Shown: positions 47,651 through 60,800 of the stretch, in pieces
How positions within the stretch are numbered: position 1 is the first letter of the stretch
Layout: the number at the start of each line of letters is the position of its first letter
Assembly (NCBI RefSeq): GCF_949628215.1
Contig: NC_134282.1
Location: 3,951,001-4,015,000, forward strand
DNA length: 64,000 nucleotides
Direction of reading: 5' to 3'
DNA from: Phalacrocorax aristotelis
Lineage: Eukaryota; Chordata; Aves; Suliformes; Phalacrocoracidae
Translations under genes and position numbers: made by a program
Notes under the pieces: generated by a model
What the model was told of the DNA's origin: nothing
The model's database searches: none
What the model saw: the letters and a program-made list of their open reading frames with translations, nothing else

Positions 47651-48240
47651 GGTTTGGGATGTGTTAAACGGGAAACAGTACAGTTTCTTCAGCTGAAGTA
47701 GGGGTGTCCCCAGGTGTAAGAGAACATCCCCCCTTGGATACAAGGAGTGTTGTATATGATTAGTTAGCGTGGGTCTAACGAGTATTGTATATGATTAGTT
47801 AGCGTGGGTCTAGACTCTTTGATTAAGCATCGTTATTAGTTAATCTAAGGCTAGGGATGGGGTGTCTCGGCCATCAGCTCACTCATTTCATTAATGACAA
47901 GTGTTCCTTTTTAGAAGAAAAGTGGGAGCTGCTAAGAGAAAATAGCTTTAACTTGTTTTCATGTAACAAGGGTTAGGATCCCTCAAGATCACTGAAGACC
48001 CCTGAAGAGAGGAAAGCAAGCCTGGAAACAGCCGAAGCGGAGCCAAGAAGGATGACTTGCTGCCATTATACGTAGACGAGCATTAATATCTATTAGATAG
48101 GCAGGATATGTGCGGCCTCAGAGTACAAGTACGATAAAGTAGCCGGCTTCGGTGTGCTCGATTCGTGGGAAACCACCGAGCGCCCAGGCTTGCGCAACCC
48201 TGCGATAGATCCGCGATGTCTCTCCCCAGCGTGAGGTCAG
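47650..48240. repeat. LTR-like block with 35-bp tandem duplication
   Basis: Two direct copies of a 33-bp segment (gtatatgattagttagcgtg core) start at 47745 and 47780, period 35. They are followed by a purine-rich stretch, then a GC-richer segment with gataaagtagccggcttcgg and caccgagcgcccaggcttgc. That succession resembles the U3 and R-U5 parts of avian endogenous-retrovirus LTRs as I recall them. I could not fix TG...CA termini or a target-site duplication and there is no internal viral gene, so a solo LTR remnant is an inference. It abuts the NCEH1 CpG island. Confidence 0.38.
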
Positions 48241-48760
48241 GCGCTCGTCGCACACCTGCGAGGGACCCGCTCTTCGGACCACCCGGCTCCCTCCCGGGAC
48301 ACGCCGGAGCTGGGCTCGTCCCGGGCCGCCTCTGGAGCCGGCGGAGGAGGGCGAGCTCCGCCCGGACACCGGCGCTCCCGCTCCCCCGGGAGGCGGGCCC
48401 GGGGAGGCACCACACCGCTCTGCGGCCTCCGGGGCTCCCTCAGCCCCCGGCCGCGGGCTGGGCGCGGCTCCTCCCCCTGAGGGAGCCGCGGGTGCCCCCC
48501 GGGGCCGGACGGGGAGGGTTGGCCTGCCCCGGCGGGAGGCGCGGCGAGCTCGGCCGCGGTGCCCGCCCGCCTCCCTGCCTGGCCGCCGGGCGGGACGGCG
48601 CTGCGCAGGCGCCGAGGCGAAGCGCAGATAAAGCGGCGGCCGGGCGGGCCTGGCACACGGCCGGCGGGCCGGGGGGCAGCGCCGCGCTTCCTCCGGGAGA
48701 GGCCGGCCGTGGGGCGGCGCGTTGCGTTCCCCGCGGGCGAGCCGGGGGGCGGCGGGGGCG
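48241..48760 (+). promoter_or_regulatory. NCEH1: NCEH1 CpG-island promoter and 5' leader
   Basis: Very GC- and CpG-rich sequence immediately upstream of the NCEH1 ATG; the island continues to about 49300 into intron 1. It contains ctgcgcaggcgcc at 48601-48613, an NRF1-type site, and gcagataaagcgg near 48624, which may be a weak TATA-like element. The long open frames across the island on both strands (up to 366 codons at 48237-49337 -) come from the low stop frequency of GC-rich DNA and are not genes. Confidence 0.7.
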
Positions 48761-48898
48761 ATGCGGGCCGCTTGGGTGCTGCTGACGGCGCTGGCCGCCC
48801 TGGCTGCATACTACGTGTACCTGCCGCTGCCCGGCGCCGTGTCGGACCCCTGGAAGCTGATGCTGATGGATGCCGCTTTCCGGGCGGTGCAGCAGACG
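48761..48898 (+). CDS. NCEH1: NCEH1 coding exon 1
   Basis: Residues 1-46, [20 protein letters not shown] then [26 protein letters not shown]. The start matches the human [20 protein letters not shown]. It encodes the signal anchor. Donor gtaagg, ends in phase 0. Confidence 0.97.
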
Positions 48899-51800
48899 GT
48901 AAGGCGGTGAGCCGGGGTCCCGGCTCTGGAGGAGCGGACAGACCTTCCCCTTCCCTCCCCCGGCGGGCTCGGTTCGCGCCCCGGTGCCGGCTGGAAGCGG
49001 TGGCCGCACCCGCGGGTTGCGGTGTCCGCCCCGGGATCGGGCCCGCCCGGCCATCCTGGCCCGGGGGCGGGGGTCCCTGAGGGCCGTTCCCCACCGGCAG
49101 TCCCGGGGCATCCGGAGAGCCTCGCCGCAAGCAGCGTGTGGTAGTTGGAGCCGCGGGGGGGGGGATCGCCGGCATCGTTGACACCGGCTCCTTGCCCCAT
49201 CCAGGAGGAGACAATGGAACTGGGTTGGGATGCAGTGCGAGGCTCTGCCCGCCGAGGTGGAAGCGGCAGGCAGCTCCGGGCAGGGTCGCCCCGGGCTGCC
49301 GTGGTTTCATCCTGATTAGTAAATCAGGTGTGAACATCTCGGTAAAGCTGGCGTCCAGCCTTGTGGGTTTTGTGGTGCGGAGCTTATTAGACGTGGTTTA
49401 GTCCGGCTGCCAATTTGCAGGCTTTGGGTCAAAATAACCAGAATTAACGGGTTTTTATTCTGATACATTAACTATGCCTTAGGGGAAGGGGAAGGTAAGC
49501 TTTTCCAGACATTAAACCGCCTTGATTGGGAATCATATTCCTAAAGAGAACTGAATGCTTGATTCTGTCACAAGGCACACATGGCAGTTACATCACTTCA
49601 TGATGGCTCCCTCGTCTTCTGCCAGTTTATGCTGACATGAGGCGGATCAGAGATCGCAAACTTCCTGATAATGGCTTTAGCTGCCAACTTTTATTTTCTT
49701 CTAGGAGGGTCTGATCTTTCACAAGGACGGATCGGTCATGGGCAGGCCTGTGTAAGGTACTAGCTATACAAAAGTACTTTTTTCCCCAAATTACCTAGCA
49801 GGGTTTCAGTTTACTAAGTTGGTTCTGAAATGTACAAAAATCTGTACTTTGAGTGGATGAGAGCATCAGCATATTAAAAAAGGGATTAAATTAATTAAGG
49901 GACAGAGGTCCCATAAATGGATGCCACAAGGACTAGTTGGGAATGTACCTTCTATGTACCTCATACGATAATTGCAGCTGCTGGGAAGCATGAGGAGAGT
50001 GGACCATGCAGACTTGTATATTCTGCCTGACCAGGTTCTCTGGTTGCCACTGTTGGAGATGGAGCCTGGGAGTAGAGAGTCAGCTCATCTGAGCCACTGG
50101 GGCATCTTCTCATGGTCCAAATATATAGTTGAATCAAAGCATATCTAGAGTGAAAGGCTAAAACCTGGTTGCTTGCATACCCTCCCATATACCTGCTATA
50201 GAGTTATGCAGACATGGCCTACGATAGCTTCCTTCTTCACTAAAATCTACAGCTTGACTTTTACTTGCTCCGTGTTAACTCAAGTAACTGAGCAGCAAGC
50301 GCCCAGCTTGACCAAATCTATGGATGGGAGGCACGGAAGGGCCATGATGCCCTCCCAGCATGCTGCCTGCTAAACTCATCCTGACGCTTCAGCCAGGAAC
50401 ACCTGAATCAAATCCATAACCTCCAGCTGAAGGAGACCTATCTTTAGAAAATCATATGACCGTGACTATATATAATGTACGTTGCTATTGGCTTCTGTAC
50501 CCATTCAGTTTGTTTATGTGGTATGTTGGGCATAGTCAGATGCGTTCTGGTGCCCCTAGCTCAGAGGCTGAAGGGTATCTCTTTTGGGATATCCTAGAGG
50601 TCATAATCCCCAGAGGAGCTGGTGGAACAAAGCCTGACAGGTGGCAACTGGAGCAAACTGGCAGGCAGGGCTGAGGTGCCCACATCTGTCCCTGCTCTTC
50701 TGGGGTGGGGAAGTCCCTGTTAGGGGGAAGTGGTAATTTCTGAGTTGTTTACGTCTCTGGCCTTAGGTATATGAATTTCTATAGAGAGAAAAATTCCTAA
50801 ACAAGTTCCATTTCCTGTAAGGTAGCTTACAAACCAAAGGAAGGAACAAGTGAGTTTTACCCAGAAGAACACACGAACTGAGGCATTAGAGGTACCCTGA
50901 GCCACACAACAGGTGAACCTTGGGGCATTCTTCCCCGGAGGGAAAGGGGAGGTGTGTTCAAGTGTTCACAAGTCTTTCCAACATTGAGAGACAACGCAAA
51001 GTCAGCAATAAATGACTGCCATTAAGAAGGAATAGTGGGAACTGAAGCTAGGATTGTAGAAGTTAAGCTCGAGTATTTACTTTGTTAGACAGCTTTTTCT
51101 GTGTGTGTATGAAATAAAGCGTATGCCCTTTCAGAAAGCTCAGCTTCTCCTTTCTTCCTCTACTGGCTATTGCAAGACCAAATGGTTTAACATTTCTCTA
51201 AATGTGACCACTGAACTTTCACCCACTTCTGAATGTATTTTCAGCTTGCTATTTATTACTCTCCATTGTAGGTTTGATAGCAGACAGAAGTGCTCTTCTG
51301 ACTTTAAAATCTCCAAAACATCCTGTAATCCTTTTTTGCAAGAGCATGAAACAAACTTCACATGCTTCAGATAGAATGGGCTGTCTCTTGCTTATTTTGA
51401 AATCGATTTGTGCAGACTCTGATGATGAAGCATGTCTATTTCTTGTTAGGGATAATGTGTTTGTTTTCTCAGTGCATTAATAATCGCTACCAATAAAACG
51501 TACTAAGGCTGTCACTGGCTTTCGGTGTAGTAATGATTAAGGTTTTGCACTTTCCCTGTACAGTTTTGTTTCAGTTGGCTACAATTTTTTTTTACAAGCT
51601 TGGGACTGACTCAGTGCCCTGGCTCAACATGAAACAAACAAGTTATAATCGCATGGTTAAAAAAAAGGCATAATGCTTATAGGACAGTTTCTGTAAGTAG
51701 ATTTCAAAACATTCTACAGAAGGGGACGGGTACTGTTACCCTAAACTTCAGTTGTTGGGGAACAGAGATGGGAAGAGATGGAGTGCTTTATCTGAAGTCA

Positions 51801-54800
51801 CAAAACTTCTGGTGGCAGAGCTGGAAACTGAGCTGGGTTTTCAGAGCCTTGTTCCTGCGCCGCCTTTAATGTCCTACGCTGCCCCAGAGTGGGATCAGAG
51901 AAACTTAGACTTCAATGATATTATTTGAAAGTGCTTAACTGAGAGTGATCTGCCCCACTCAATGTGTCCCAAAATGGGGCATGGTAATATTTAGAGAAAA
52001 CTGTGATACAACACAATTTTAAATCAGAAATTAAAAACTATGTGCTAACCTATGGATACAGGTATGTCAGAACTCAGCTGGTTGGACAACCACATAAAAT
52101 AAATTATGGGATTGAGCCATAGATTAAGCCATAGTTACTGTGATTTGGTGTCTCTCAAGAAGTGTTTAAAGCAACATTTCATAATCCCAGACTCCCAGAC
52201 TGGTGGAGGTTGGAAGGGACCTCTGGAGATCACCTTGTCCAACCCCCTGCTTGAGCAGGCACACCTAGAGCAGGGTGTTAACAGCAGGATTGATACAGGT
52301 GTTTGTCACCTCTTCCCCTAACCACTCTCCCTTATTGGAGTAAAGAGAGCAGCATATGTTTATTTAATAAGCCCTTTGAAATAAGTTATTTCTGAACACC
52401 ACTGTCAAGATACTTGCTATTCTGGTGCATGGCAAGGAAGAAGGGATTTTTTTGAACTGGGACAGCTGTTAGCAGGGGTTTGGAAGGACAAATGGGTTGG
52501 TGCAGAGGCCATCGGATAGACTCATATGGAAGAAGGTAGGCAGCTGTACAGGGGAGAAAACTATCCTCATATTTGTCCTCCTCAGCCAAGTGATTCCTTC
52601 ACGTGCCTCTGCCGCTCATTTGCTTTTGGGATAACATCTAGGGCACGGGATATCAACGTTCAGGATTAGGGAAAACAGTAATTAGTTCTTTCTAACATTT
52701 TAATATCTATCTGCCCAGCTGTTTCAGAGTATGTGACTTCTGGACAGATGTAAATCATAGCTGTAGCCATCCAAGTAAGTTGTTGATGTTTTTGCATGCA
52801 AGAATGCGTTCTTGGAATGGGTTTACAGTAAACCGGGTTAGCTGTGGTGGGTGGGTCCCACAGCAGTGGCACCTGAGCAGAAAGTGAACCACACTGGAAG
52901 TCCTCTTTGCAGGAACAGATAACTCTCATCTCTTCTCTAGCGTAAAAGCAGATCATCATGGATGAATGGGTATATGCACAAAACCTGACATTAAAATGTA
53001 ATCTAGTTTCTACTTCTAATTAATAAACTGTAAAACAGTCTTCTTGGCGGCTTCTCCGTTCTAAAGCAAATTCATAAAACTAAGAGCACTTGTCTTTGAC
53101 GACTATATTTATATAACAGCGTTAAAAATACATACTTTTTACTGGGCAATAATGCCCCTGCATTAAGAAATGGTTCTGTAAAATGAAAGAAAATAGGCAG
53201 TCACCTTTAAACCAGATGAACTGCTCGAAATGCACACAAAACGACGTGGGCTGCGCACAGCGAAATGGGGAGATGATTCTGTTTGTTTCACTAATCTCTG
53301 TTATTGACTACAGCTATTGTAGTTGGCATTGTGGGCTCTCATGTTATAGAAGTACCAGAATTGAGGATCGTATCTGCATCTTTTAAGGTAGGAAGTTTTG
53401 TCTTAGACAGCCGAGTCGCCCAGTTCCAGCATCATTACTCATTTGAGTCATGAGTGAGATTTGGCTCAGTCCTGAGTCGCGTTGTATGAAAAAAGAGCCT
53501 TAGCTGTTTGCTTAATTCCTGATCCCACCAAGGCCTGAAAGGTCAGTGCAGGACCTTGGGTCTGACCAGCTGCGGAGGCAGTAGAGGAAGCAGCTGATGC
53601 ATTCAGCTTGGCTTTAGAGGCGCGCTGCCTTTGTGCGCTCTCTGAATGCGACCTGTTGCGATAAGTTCATGGCTAAAGGTCAGAGGTGTGAAGACGACGG
53701 TGCCAGCTATGCAAGTCGTACAAGGACAGAGAACCCCAACGTGCTGAGTACTGTTAGAGGTTAATAGACATTAGCAACAGAAAACCTTTTTGGGATTTTT
53801 TGGGTTTTTTTTTGTAATACAGAACGCATGACTAACACAGAATACAGGTCCATGAGGGAGGTAAGCACAGGTAGCAGTAAGCATTTGAGATTCTTCATGA
53901 AATTACCAGCTGAGGAGCCGCAAGAAGAATCCCGATCATTTAGGGGCAGATATAGGTGATTACAGGTGAAGTAATGGTGCCTCACCAGAGCTGTTTTGTT
54001 CATTCTGTCTGGTTTTTATCACAACCCTGACTCCTTTCTTCACTTGTTGAAAATCTTCTCTCACGTCAACTAATCTTTCAATATCTGGTACCCCTCACCA
54101 AAGAATTTACCAGGAGGAAGGTGGCAGTCTTGAACAGTTTAGTCTCGAGGGGGTCCCTGGGATGTCTCTGCCTGAAAACCCCTGGTATAGGGATGTCCTG
54201 GTAAAAGAGGAGGAGGTTGTGGCTCTAGTGGTTGCTTTGCCTTGTTGGAGAGCTGGGGAGCATTACAGTGTGAGCATAAATCACGCTGCTGCCGAGGCAG
54301 CAATGGGTCACGGGGAGCCAATGGCCCCAAAATGAAAAGCTGCAATCAGAAATGAGCACTAGATTGTCAGTAGAGCTACTGTTAACATGTCCACAGGGGT
54401 TATTTGCTGAATTGGCTCAAACAGCAAAATCCTTGCATTCGCCTCGCTAGCCAGCCTAGCCCACCTCTCCTGGGGTCCTCCTGCTCATCCAGCTCTGCCT
54501 CGCCGCCCAGCAGCTGAGCGCCCTTGGTGCACATCAGCCCATTACTCAGCCCAGCCCGTAACGCCGTGAAGTTCACGTTTCCCCAGAGTTATCTGTGCAG
54601 AAGACAAAAGTGTGTAGCCGCACAGATGCATAAAAGCAGTCATTACACGGGAAGACTTGCGGCTGTGACCCAGTGGCCGGCACAGCAGTCCTGGGCTAAT
54701 TGCCCACAGGGCTGTCATCTTTATACTATCTCCTCTTTTCTGTGAGGTTGGGTTTACCTTCTTCTGTAGTCTCTTAGTTCCCCCTTTATCCTTTTGCTTT

Positions 54801-57800
54801 CTCTTCCTTTTCACTAGCTTTTATTATTACAGCACTGTCTTCTCTCCCTTTCCACCAGAGAACATCACTGTTGCTCTCTTTGCTTCCACATGCATATACA
54901 CACACACACACACAATCCCCAAATATATTTAAGTGCTATATTGGATAGCTTGCAACAGTCCTGCATGTTGGCACAGGAAGAGTGGTCAAAATCATGAATA
55001 CCGGCAAAGATCAGACCAATGACCGCTCACACTAGATGACTGGATACGGTTTTTTAATGGATTTAAGGCAATCCAACTGTAGGCTGCTGCCAGAAAGGCT
55101 GGTCCCCTCCTTTCCCCCCACTCCATCTTTCCTGCCTTGGGTTATCAGTAAGATGGTGACCTGGCTGAAGTTTAATGTTGTTTCTCTGTTTTTGCTGGGT
55201 TCGCACTGAGCAGCAAGGTCATGCTCATGTTCCTTGGTGCCAAGGCAAGAGAGGTGCCAGGGAAGCAGAGCCAAGGGGATGGGCAGGTCTGCCCCGTGGG
55301 TGGCAACAGAGTCCTAGAGAGAGTTAGCCAACCATTAAACACACCCTCTTCTGCCACTAGTTATATTACAGAGTGATATTATGTATCTGATTTAAATACT
55401 TATTTATAGAGGAATAAAAAAACATCCAAGATTTTTATTTGTAAGAACTGTGGACAAGATTAGCTCTTTCCCAGCAAAAAGTGTAATCCTGATGCCTTAT
55501 AAATGACAATTACACAGGCTGATGAGGTCGATATACTTAGAAAGAATCTGTCTGATAAGTGCTTGGCAAAAAAAAATCTGCCTATGCCTAACAAAACAAT
55601 TAGGACTGTTGCTTTTGTGCCCTGGTGTACAAACCATCTCTTCCAGGTTTTTGGATTCTTGGAAACAGTGGTCTGTTATGGAGGGGGGGGGGGGAAACCA
55701 TGAAAGCATGTGATAACCTGCAGATGGCCACGGTGCTCTGTGGTTTAAAGAACAGAGCAAAACACTTCTCAGTAAACAACGCCAACTAGCCTTGAAAAGA
55801 AAACATTTCTCATTCCAGGGAACATGTGGTAATCTTGTCTACAAGGAATGTGAACTAAAGTGGGAGAAAACTGAAATGGGATGTCTACTGCAGCACAGTT
55901 AGGGTTTTTTTTTAGCCTACAAAACCATTGTTTTCCGCGGGAGTATTTCTAAAATTCATTCCCAGTGGTTACCTTCCCCGGGAACCTCCGTGGGGCACAG
56001 AGAGTATCAGATCTTTAGCTGGTTACATCAGTGGCAGCCCAACAAATTCTCTGCCAAGTTATTAATAGATGTATTGCTCTTCAGATTTCAAATTCGAACT
56101 GGGTTTTCCTGGGGGAATTTTTCTGTAACAGTGGGAGAAAAGCGTGGTCTGAAATTCAGAGATACAAACAGCCTTGTGACTTCAGCATTTCCTCCTGCCG
56201 ATGCTTTGTGTTTCTTCTCCCAGAGAAAAGCCTTACAGTATAAAGAAATGATATTCCATCCAAAAAGCAGCAAACATTTTAAAATTTGGATTCCCACCAA
56301 ACTATCTCAGCAGGGTAACGTTACCACAAGCTAAAACAAGAAAAGAAAGTCGTTTTTGTCAATACTTGTTTTGGAACAAGTCTCCCCACTTGCAGAGCAG
56401 CCCATTGGCACCGACATTTTTTTGGAAAAATGTCAAAAATTGTCTTTTTCTACAGCAACCTGCAGCGGAAGTGGGGCTGTGCAGCACCTCTTCTGTACAG
56501 CACCTGACTGAAAGCCAGAATTTAGGTTTTTTTACATTCAAACTAACGATGACAGATGAATAAGTTACGTGTAAGGAGCTGGGGCTATAGACCTAGGGAG
56601 ACAGGTCATCTTTGGCATGGGTGCTGCTGAATGCTTCAAAATTTGCTTTTCCTCCAGAGGTGCGTGTTTGCCTCCATTAGCCCTTCCTTCCCCGTGAGCA
56701 GGCGCTTCTGGCAGAGAAGCCGAAACTTGGCACTGAAAGTGGCTGCGGGAACGGTACCGCAGAAGTACGGCAAAGAAACCCAAGTCAAGAAAACTAAATA
56801 GCCCTCCTTGTGAACAGATAAGAGCAACCAGAAAGAGATTGTGAAACTCTTATTTGCAAAATCACGTCTGTCACGAGGAACCAGACTTAACTTCCACTTA
56901 GCTTTTGTACAGGTTAAATGTGAAGGTGGTTGGACTGGTACCTGGGTGACGCCGCTCTTTCAGGTCTTGAGTTCACGCTAGCAGAGTTGTGCTGCGCTGG
57001 TGGTACTAGCAGAATTAAAACAGCTGTGTGTAGACAAGCTGCATGGCTCCGAACAGTATACTTTTTTCTTCCAAGTATCCATTACCTGTATGTAAAATAA
57101 AAGGTCACAGCTGACAGTTTTCTTTGTGGTAGTGGTCCTAAAGATGTGCGTTAGGCACATGTGTTAATTTTACCTCCCAACTTCATTGCCTTGACTGAGA
57201 AAGTTTTACAAAACTTGTACAACTTAGCTGATTATCCAATTTCTAGCCTTCATCGCTAGGACAGAGATTAACTTTGCAAATGGGGAAAGACCCCACCACC
57301 ACTTTTTAATGGCCAGTCTCAACCTCGTGAGCCGGTCCTTTGGCTCACCCCTTGCCACCCCTTTTGCACCACCTAGGGAACAGGAACAAGTGTGCACTAC
57401 AAATAGTGGGCAGGTCATACATGGGGAGCAGGTCGTGACCACTTAGGTTGGAGGAGTACCTTGGATCCCAGTACTGCTTGCTGGGGGGAATAGGTTTTTA
57501 ATCTATTCAGGGCATAATTTGAAAAATATACATGGAGATAAAAATCCTGGATAGCCAAAGGGGATAAAATCTCCTTCTACCATAAGGGGTCGGAAAAGTC
57601 AGATCTATCTTCATTTTTGTAGTGTTTTAAACACCCCCACAAAAAAAGTAATGCACTTTAGCCTCTGGGGTTGGGGGCGGGGGGTGGGGGAGGGAATCAC
57701 TAACCTGCCATGGTTCTTAGATAGCGTTTCAGATCCTTCCCGGTCCAGCAGGTAAATACAGGGCAAGCCAATAAACAACCATTAAGTTCCTTTAAAGTCA

Positions 57801-60800
57801 TTCCTGTTTTTAAATTTCTTTGCAATCCTTGAGAAGTGGGGTGGAACAAGAGAAAAACTTTGCGTTTTTTGATACCATACCACCACGAAGACTTTGCCTG
57901 TGCGGTATTGCCCTCTGCTGGCACCAGTCTGAGGAGCTTCCCAAGTCCCATCGTGGCACAGCACGTTGGTGAGGTTCATCCCCTTTTGGAGGTGCCTTTC
58001 AGAGGCAAGGACCCGAGTGCTCGTTCACGGTTGTCTTGATCCACATAGTGCTCGGGGTTTGGTTTATTTTGACAACAGAGGATCTTTTATGGGCAGAGTT
58101 TTGTTTTAATACAGCTTTAAAAGCATTAGAGGTCTTTGATAATCATCTGTTTTCCCATGAATATTCTAAGAATCCATATTCATTTTTTTTATAGGACTTG
58201 CCCTTTGAAGACGGTTACATTACACATCAATGCAGTATCCTATGGTACGCCCTGAAGTAACAGAGATCTCTCTTCTTTTTTTTTTTCCCCTAGTGTCACC
58301 TGATTCACTATCTGAGACTCAGCCATCACTTGATAGTTCTGAATTATTTGATTTATACCTTTGACATGCTGAAGTCAGCCTCCTCTGAAGACATTAACAT
58401 CACGGATGCTATTTTTGACGGTGTGAAAGTCAGAGTGTTTGAACCTCCTGCGAAGCGAGATGATGAAAGGCTCAAGCGCAGCGTTGTTTACATCCACGGA
58501 GGGGGCTGGGCCTTGGCAAGTGCAAGTATGTGTCTGCCAATAATTAAACAGGATTTTGGTCTGGTTTTCTCCTAGCAGGAGAAGCCAAAAGCTATTCTTC
58601 CTGCCAGGGGTGACAATTTTGCTAACACATACCTGAATTCAGTAGTAACTGCTTCCTCTCTGGTAGATTGGCTCTAAGGAGGGAGGGGGAAAAATATCGT
58701 GATCACAGCAAAAATGATTATCTTATCTGCACGTGAGCTGCAAAAGGACCAAAAGGTTAATTTTGTTACATTCTGAGAGGATCAAATAGCTTATTGTTTA
58801 AATTCCTGGGATGCTGGGATGGGCTGTTTGGGCCAGTCCCCCAGTTTCTTTGGTCACGTGCAAACGTCACTCTTTGGTGATCAGGATCCAATATAAGGGT
58901 TTTGCCCAATTTTCACACAATATTAATAGAAGAGTGGGCTGAACAACACTGAATGTAACAGCATTGCTAATGTTTGGCTCTTAAGTAACCCGTAGATGGG
59001 AATACGTGATGGAACAACAGACAGCGAGATGAAGGAAATGGGTAGAGGTCGGTTCCCGTCCCATGGTTTGGCCCCTTCCCCTAGGGAACCACTGCCACCA
59101 CTAGTAGAAATTACCTTGAAAGTTAATGCTATTTACTCCAATTAACTTGGAAGCCACAAACATGATCAGAGTAGGTAGGGTATAGCTATAGACAGCGATA
59201 AGTTAACCATTGATCCTTCCACGTCGTACAGGAGGAGAAAAGCCTTGGGAGGAGAAAGGGTGGTTGGTTCTCACGGCTGCCCCGAGATCCAGATCTGATA
59301 GGAGTCTTCCCCCATTTCCTTCCCCATTGCTCCTGAGAAGGCCCGAAGTCCATACAGCCCTGATGCATTCTGTGGCCTCATCTATAGAAAAAGAACATTG
59401 ACGGGTGTTCTGAAATGTTCCAAAACAAAGACTGTATTGGTTGCATTTGGACTATGCATGTATAAGTCACTTAGACCATGATTTCAGGGGGATTTAGGTT
59501 CCTAAGTAACTTTAAAGTCTGTCTTTCACATGCCTTTGGAAATCCCAGTCTCTCTGTCCGATAGCAGTTAAAACTTTTGCTCCTCTTCCTACAGAGGAAT
59601 TGTGCTTTGATGTGGGTTTTCTTAGGCCTGCCTAAGGGGTGTGTGTTAGCGTCCTGCCTGCCTCGTTTGTTCTGTAACAGTTTGCATATGGCTCTCGTTG
59701 TGCAAAAGTTCGTATTAAATTACCGCGCTTTGTTTGGATGACAGTAACTCAGCTATGTCAGATCCTATCCTCGAGTCCAAGATGCAGAAGTTAACGGCAC
59801 AAATGTTACAGCTAAATATTAAATTCTGAGATTAGATGCTTTAGAAAATGCTTAGTGTCTTAGTATATATTACAGTACCAGGAACCAACAATTAAGTAAC
59901 TGGAAAGGAATAAAATTAAAGAAAATCAGTCCACTGATAAATAGGATAGCTGGGATTAATCCTCCCTTAAATGAGTAGTTCAGCTGACATTAATAGGGCA
60001 ACTCATTTGAATCAAAGCAATGCGTGCTGTAATAAAATGAACAACAAGCAGTGACTCATACAGCGATAACTGTCTCTGGATGCTAATGCCCCCCAAGCCA
60101 CCAGGTACCTTAAATTTTGCCCAACTGAGAGAATTGTGATAGGTGGATGAAACGACATGTCACAAGTCACCAAGAAACGGATGAGAAAGAAAGCATTAGG
60201 CTGCAGGACTTCTCAAGGCATGAATTATGTTCCTTCTGCTACAATATGTATTTGGCACTTTATTGCAAGCTGATCTCATTTGCTTTGCTTACATTTGTAT
60301 CGTGTCTTTATATATCCTGAGAAGGCTTGCGTATGGCTTTGCAGCTATTGACATAAATGACTCCTGTGTCCCTAACGCTATGTCCTTTCGTTCCAGGAAC
60401 AAGCCTTTATAACAATCTCTGCGGAATCATGGCTGAATCTCTCAACGCTGTCATTGTCTCAGTTGAGTGAGTAATCTAAAACTAATCGACTAATTTTAAG
60501 GTATTAGAAATATGTAACGTAGTTCTTCCAGCTTTTCCCATGTTACTGGCTTGTGTATAAGGCTTTACCTTGGACAGTAATTCTTTTTCTTGGTCTGGTA
60601 TTTCTGCCCTTTTAAAATTACAATGAATTGGAACAGTCTCAAAAATCCATTTGGGTTTCTGTTTCAGAGGTCGTGTCTCTAACAGACAGAAATGTCTCTA
60701 ACAGGCAGAAATGTGGGAAAAGAGAGTAGCACTGAATTCAGTTGAACAAATACTAAAATACAAATTTTAATGCATCTTGCAATTGTATCTGCATGTAAGG

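Larger units (their letters stand above)
48899..58293 (+). other. NCEH1: NCEH1 intron 1 (9.4 kb)
   Basis: The first 400 bases continue the CpG island. The rest is AT-rich intron with the repeats listed separately: a MIR-like and a CR1 fragment, a CA microsatellite at 54897-54914, a G run at 55681-55694 and a G-rich stretch at 57667-57692. No other gene is supported. Confidence 0.6.

Noticed and set aside
48237-49337. 366-codon open frame and several others over the NCEH1 CpG island
   Set aside because: GC-rich DNA rarely contains stops. The translations are Pro/Gly/Arg/Ala-rich on both strands without domains, and the real NCEH1 exon 1 lies inside on the plus strand.
55497-56334. Cluster of plus- and minus-strand frames in NCEH1 intron 1
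   Set aside because: They overlap each other on both strands, show no conserved motif and have no splice-site pairs in NCEH1 phase.
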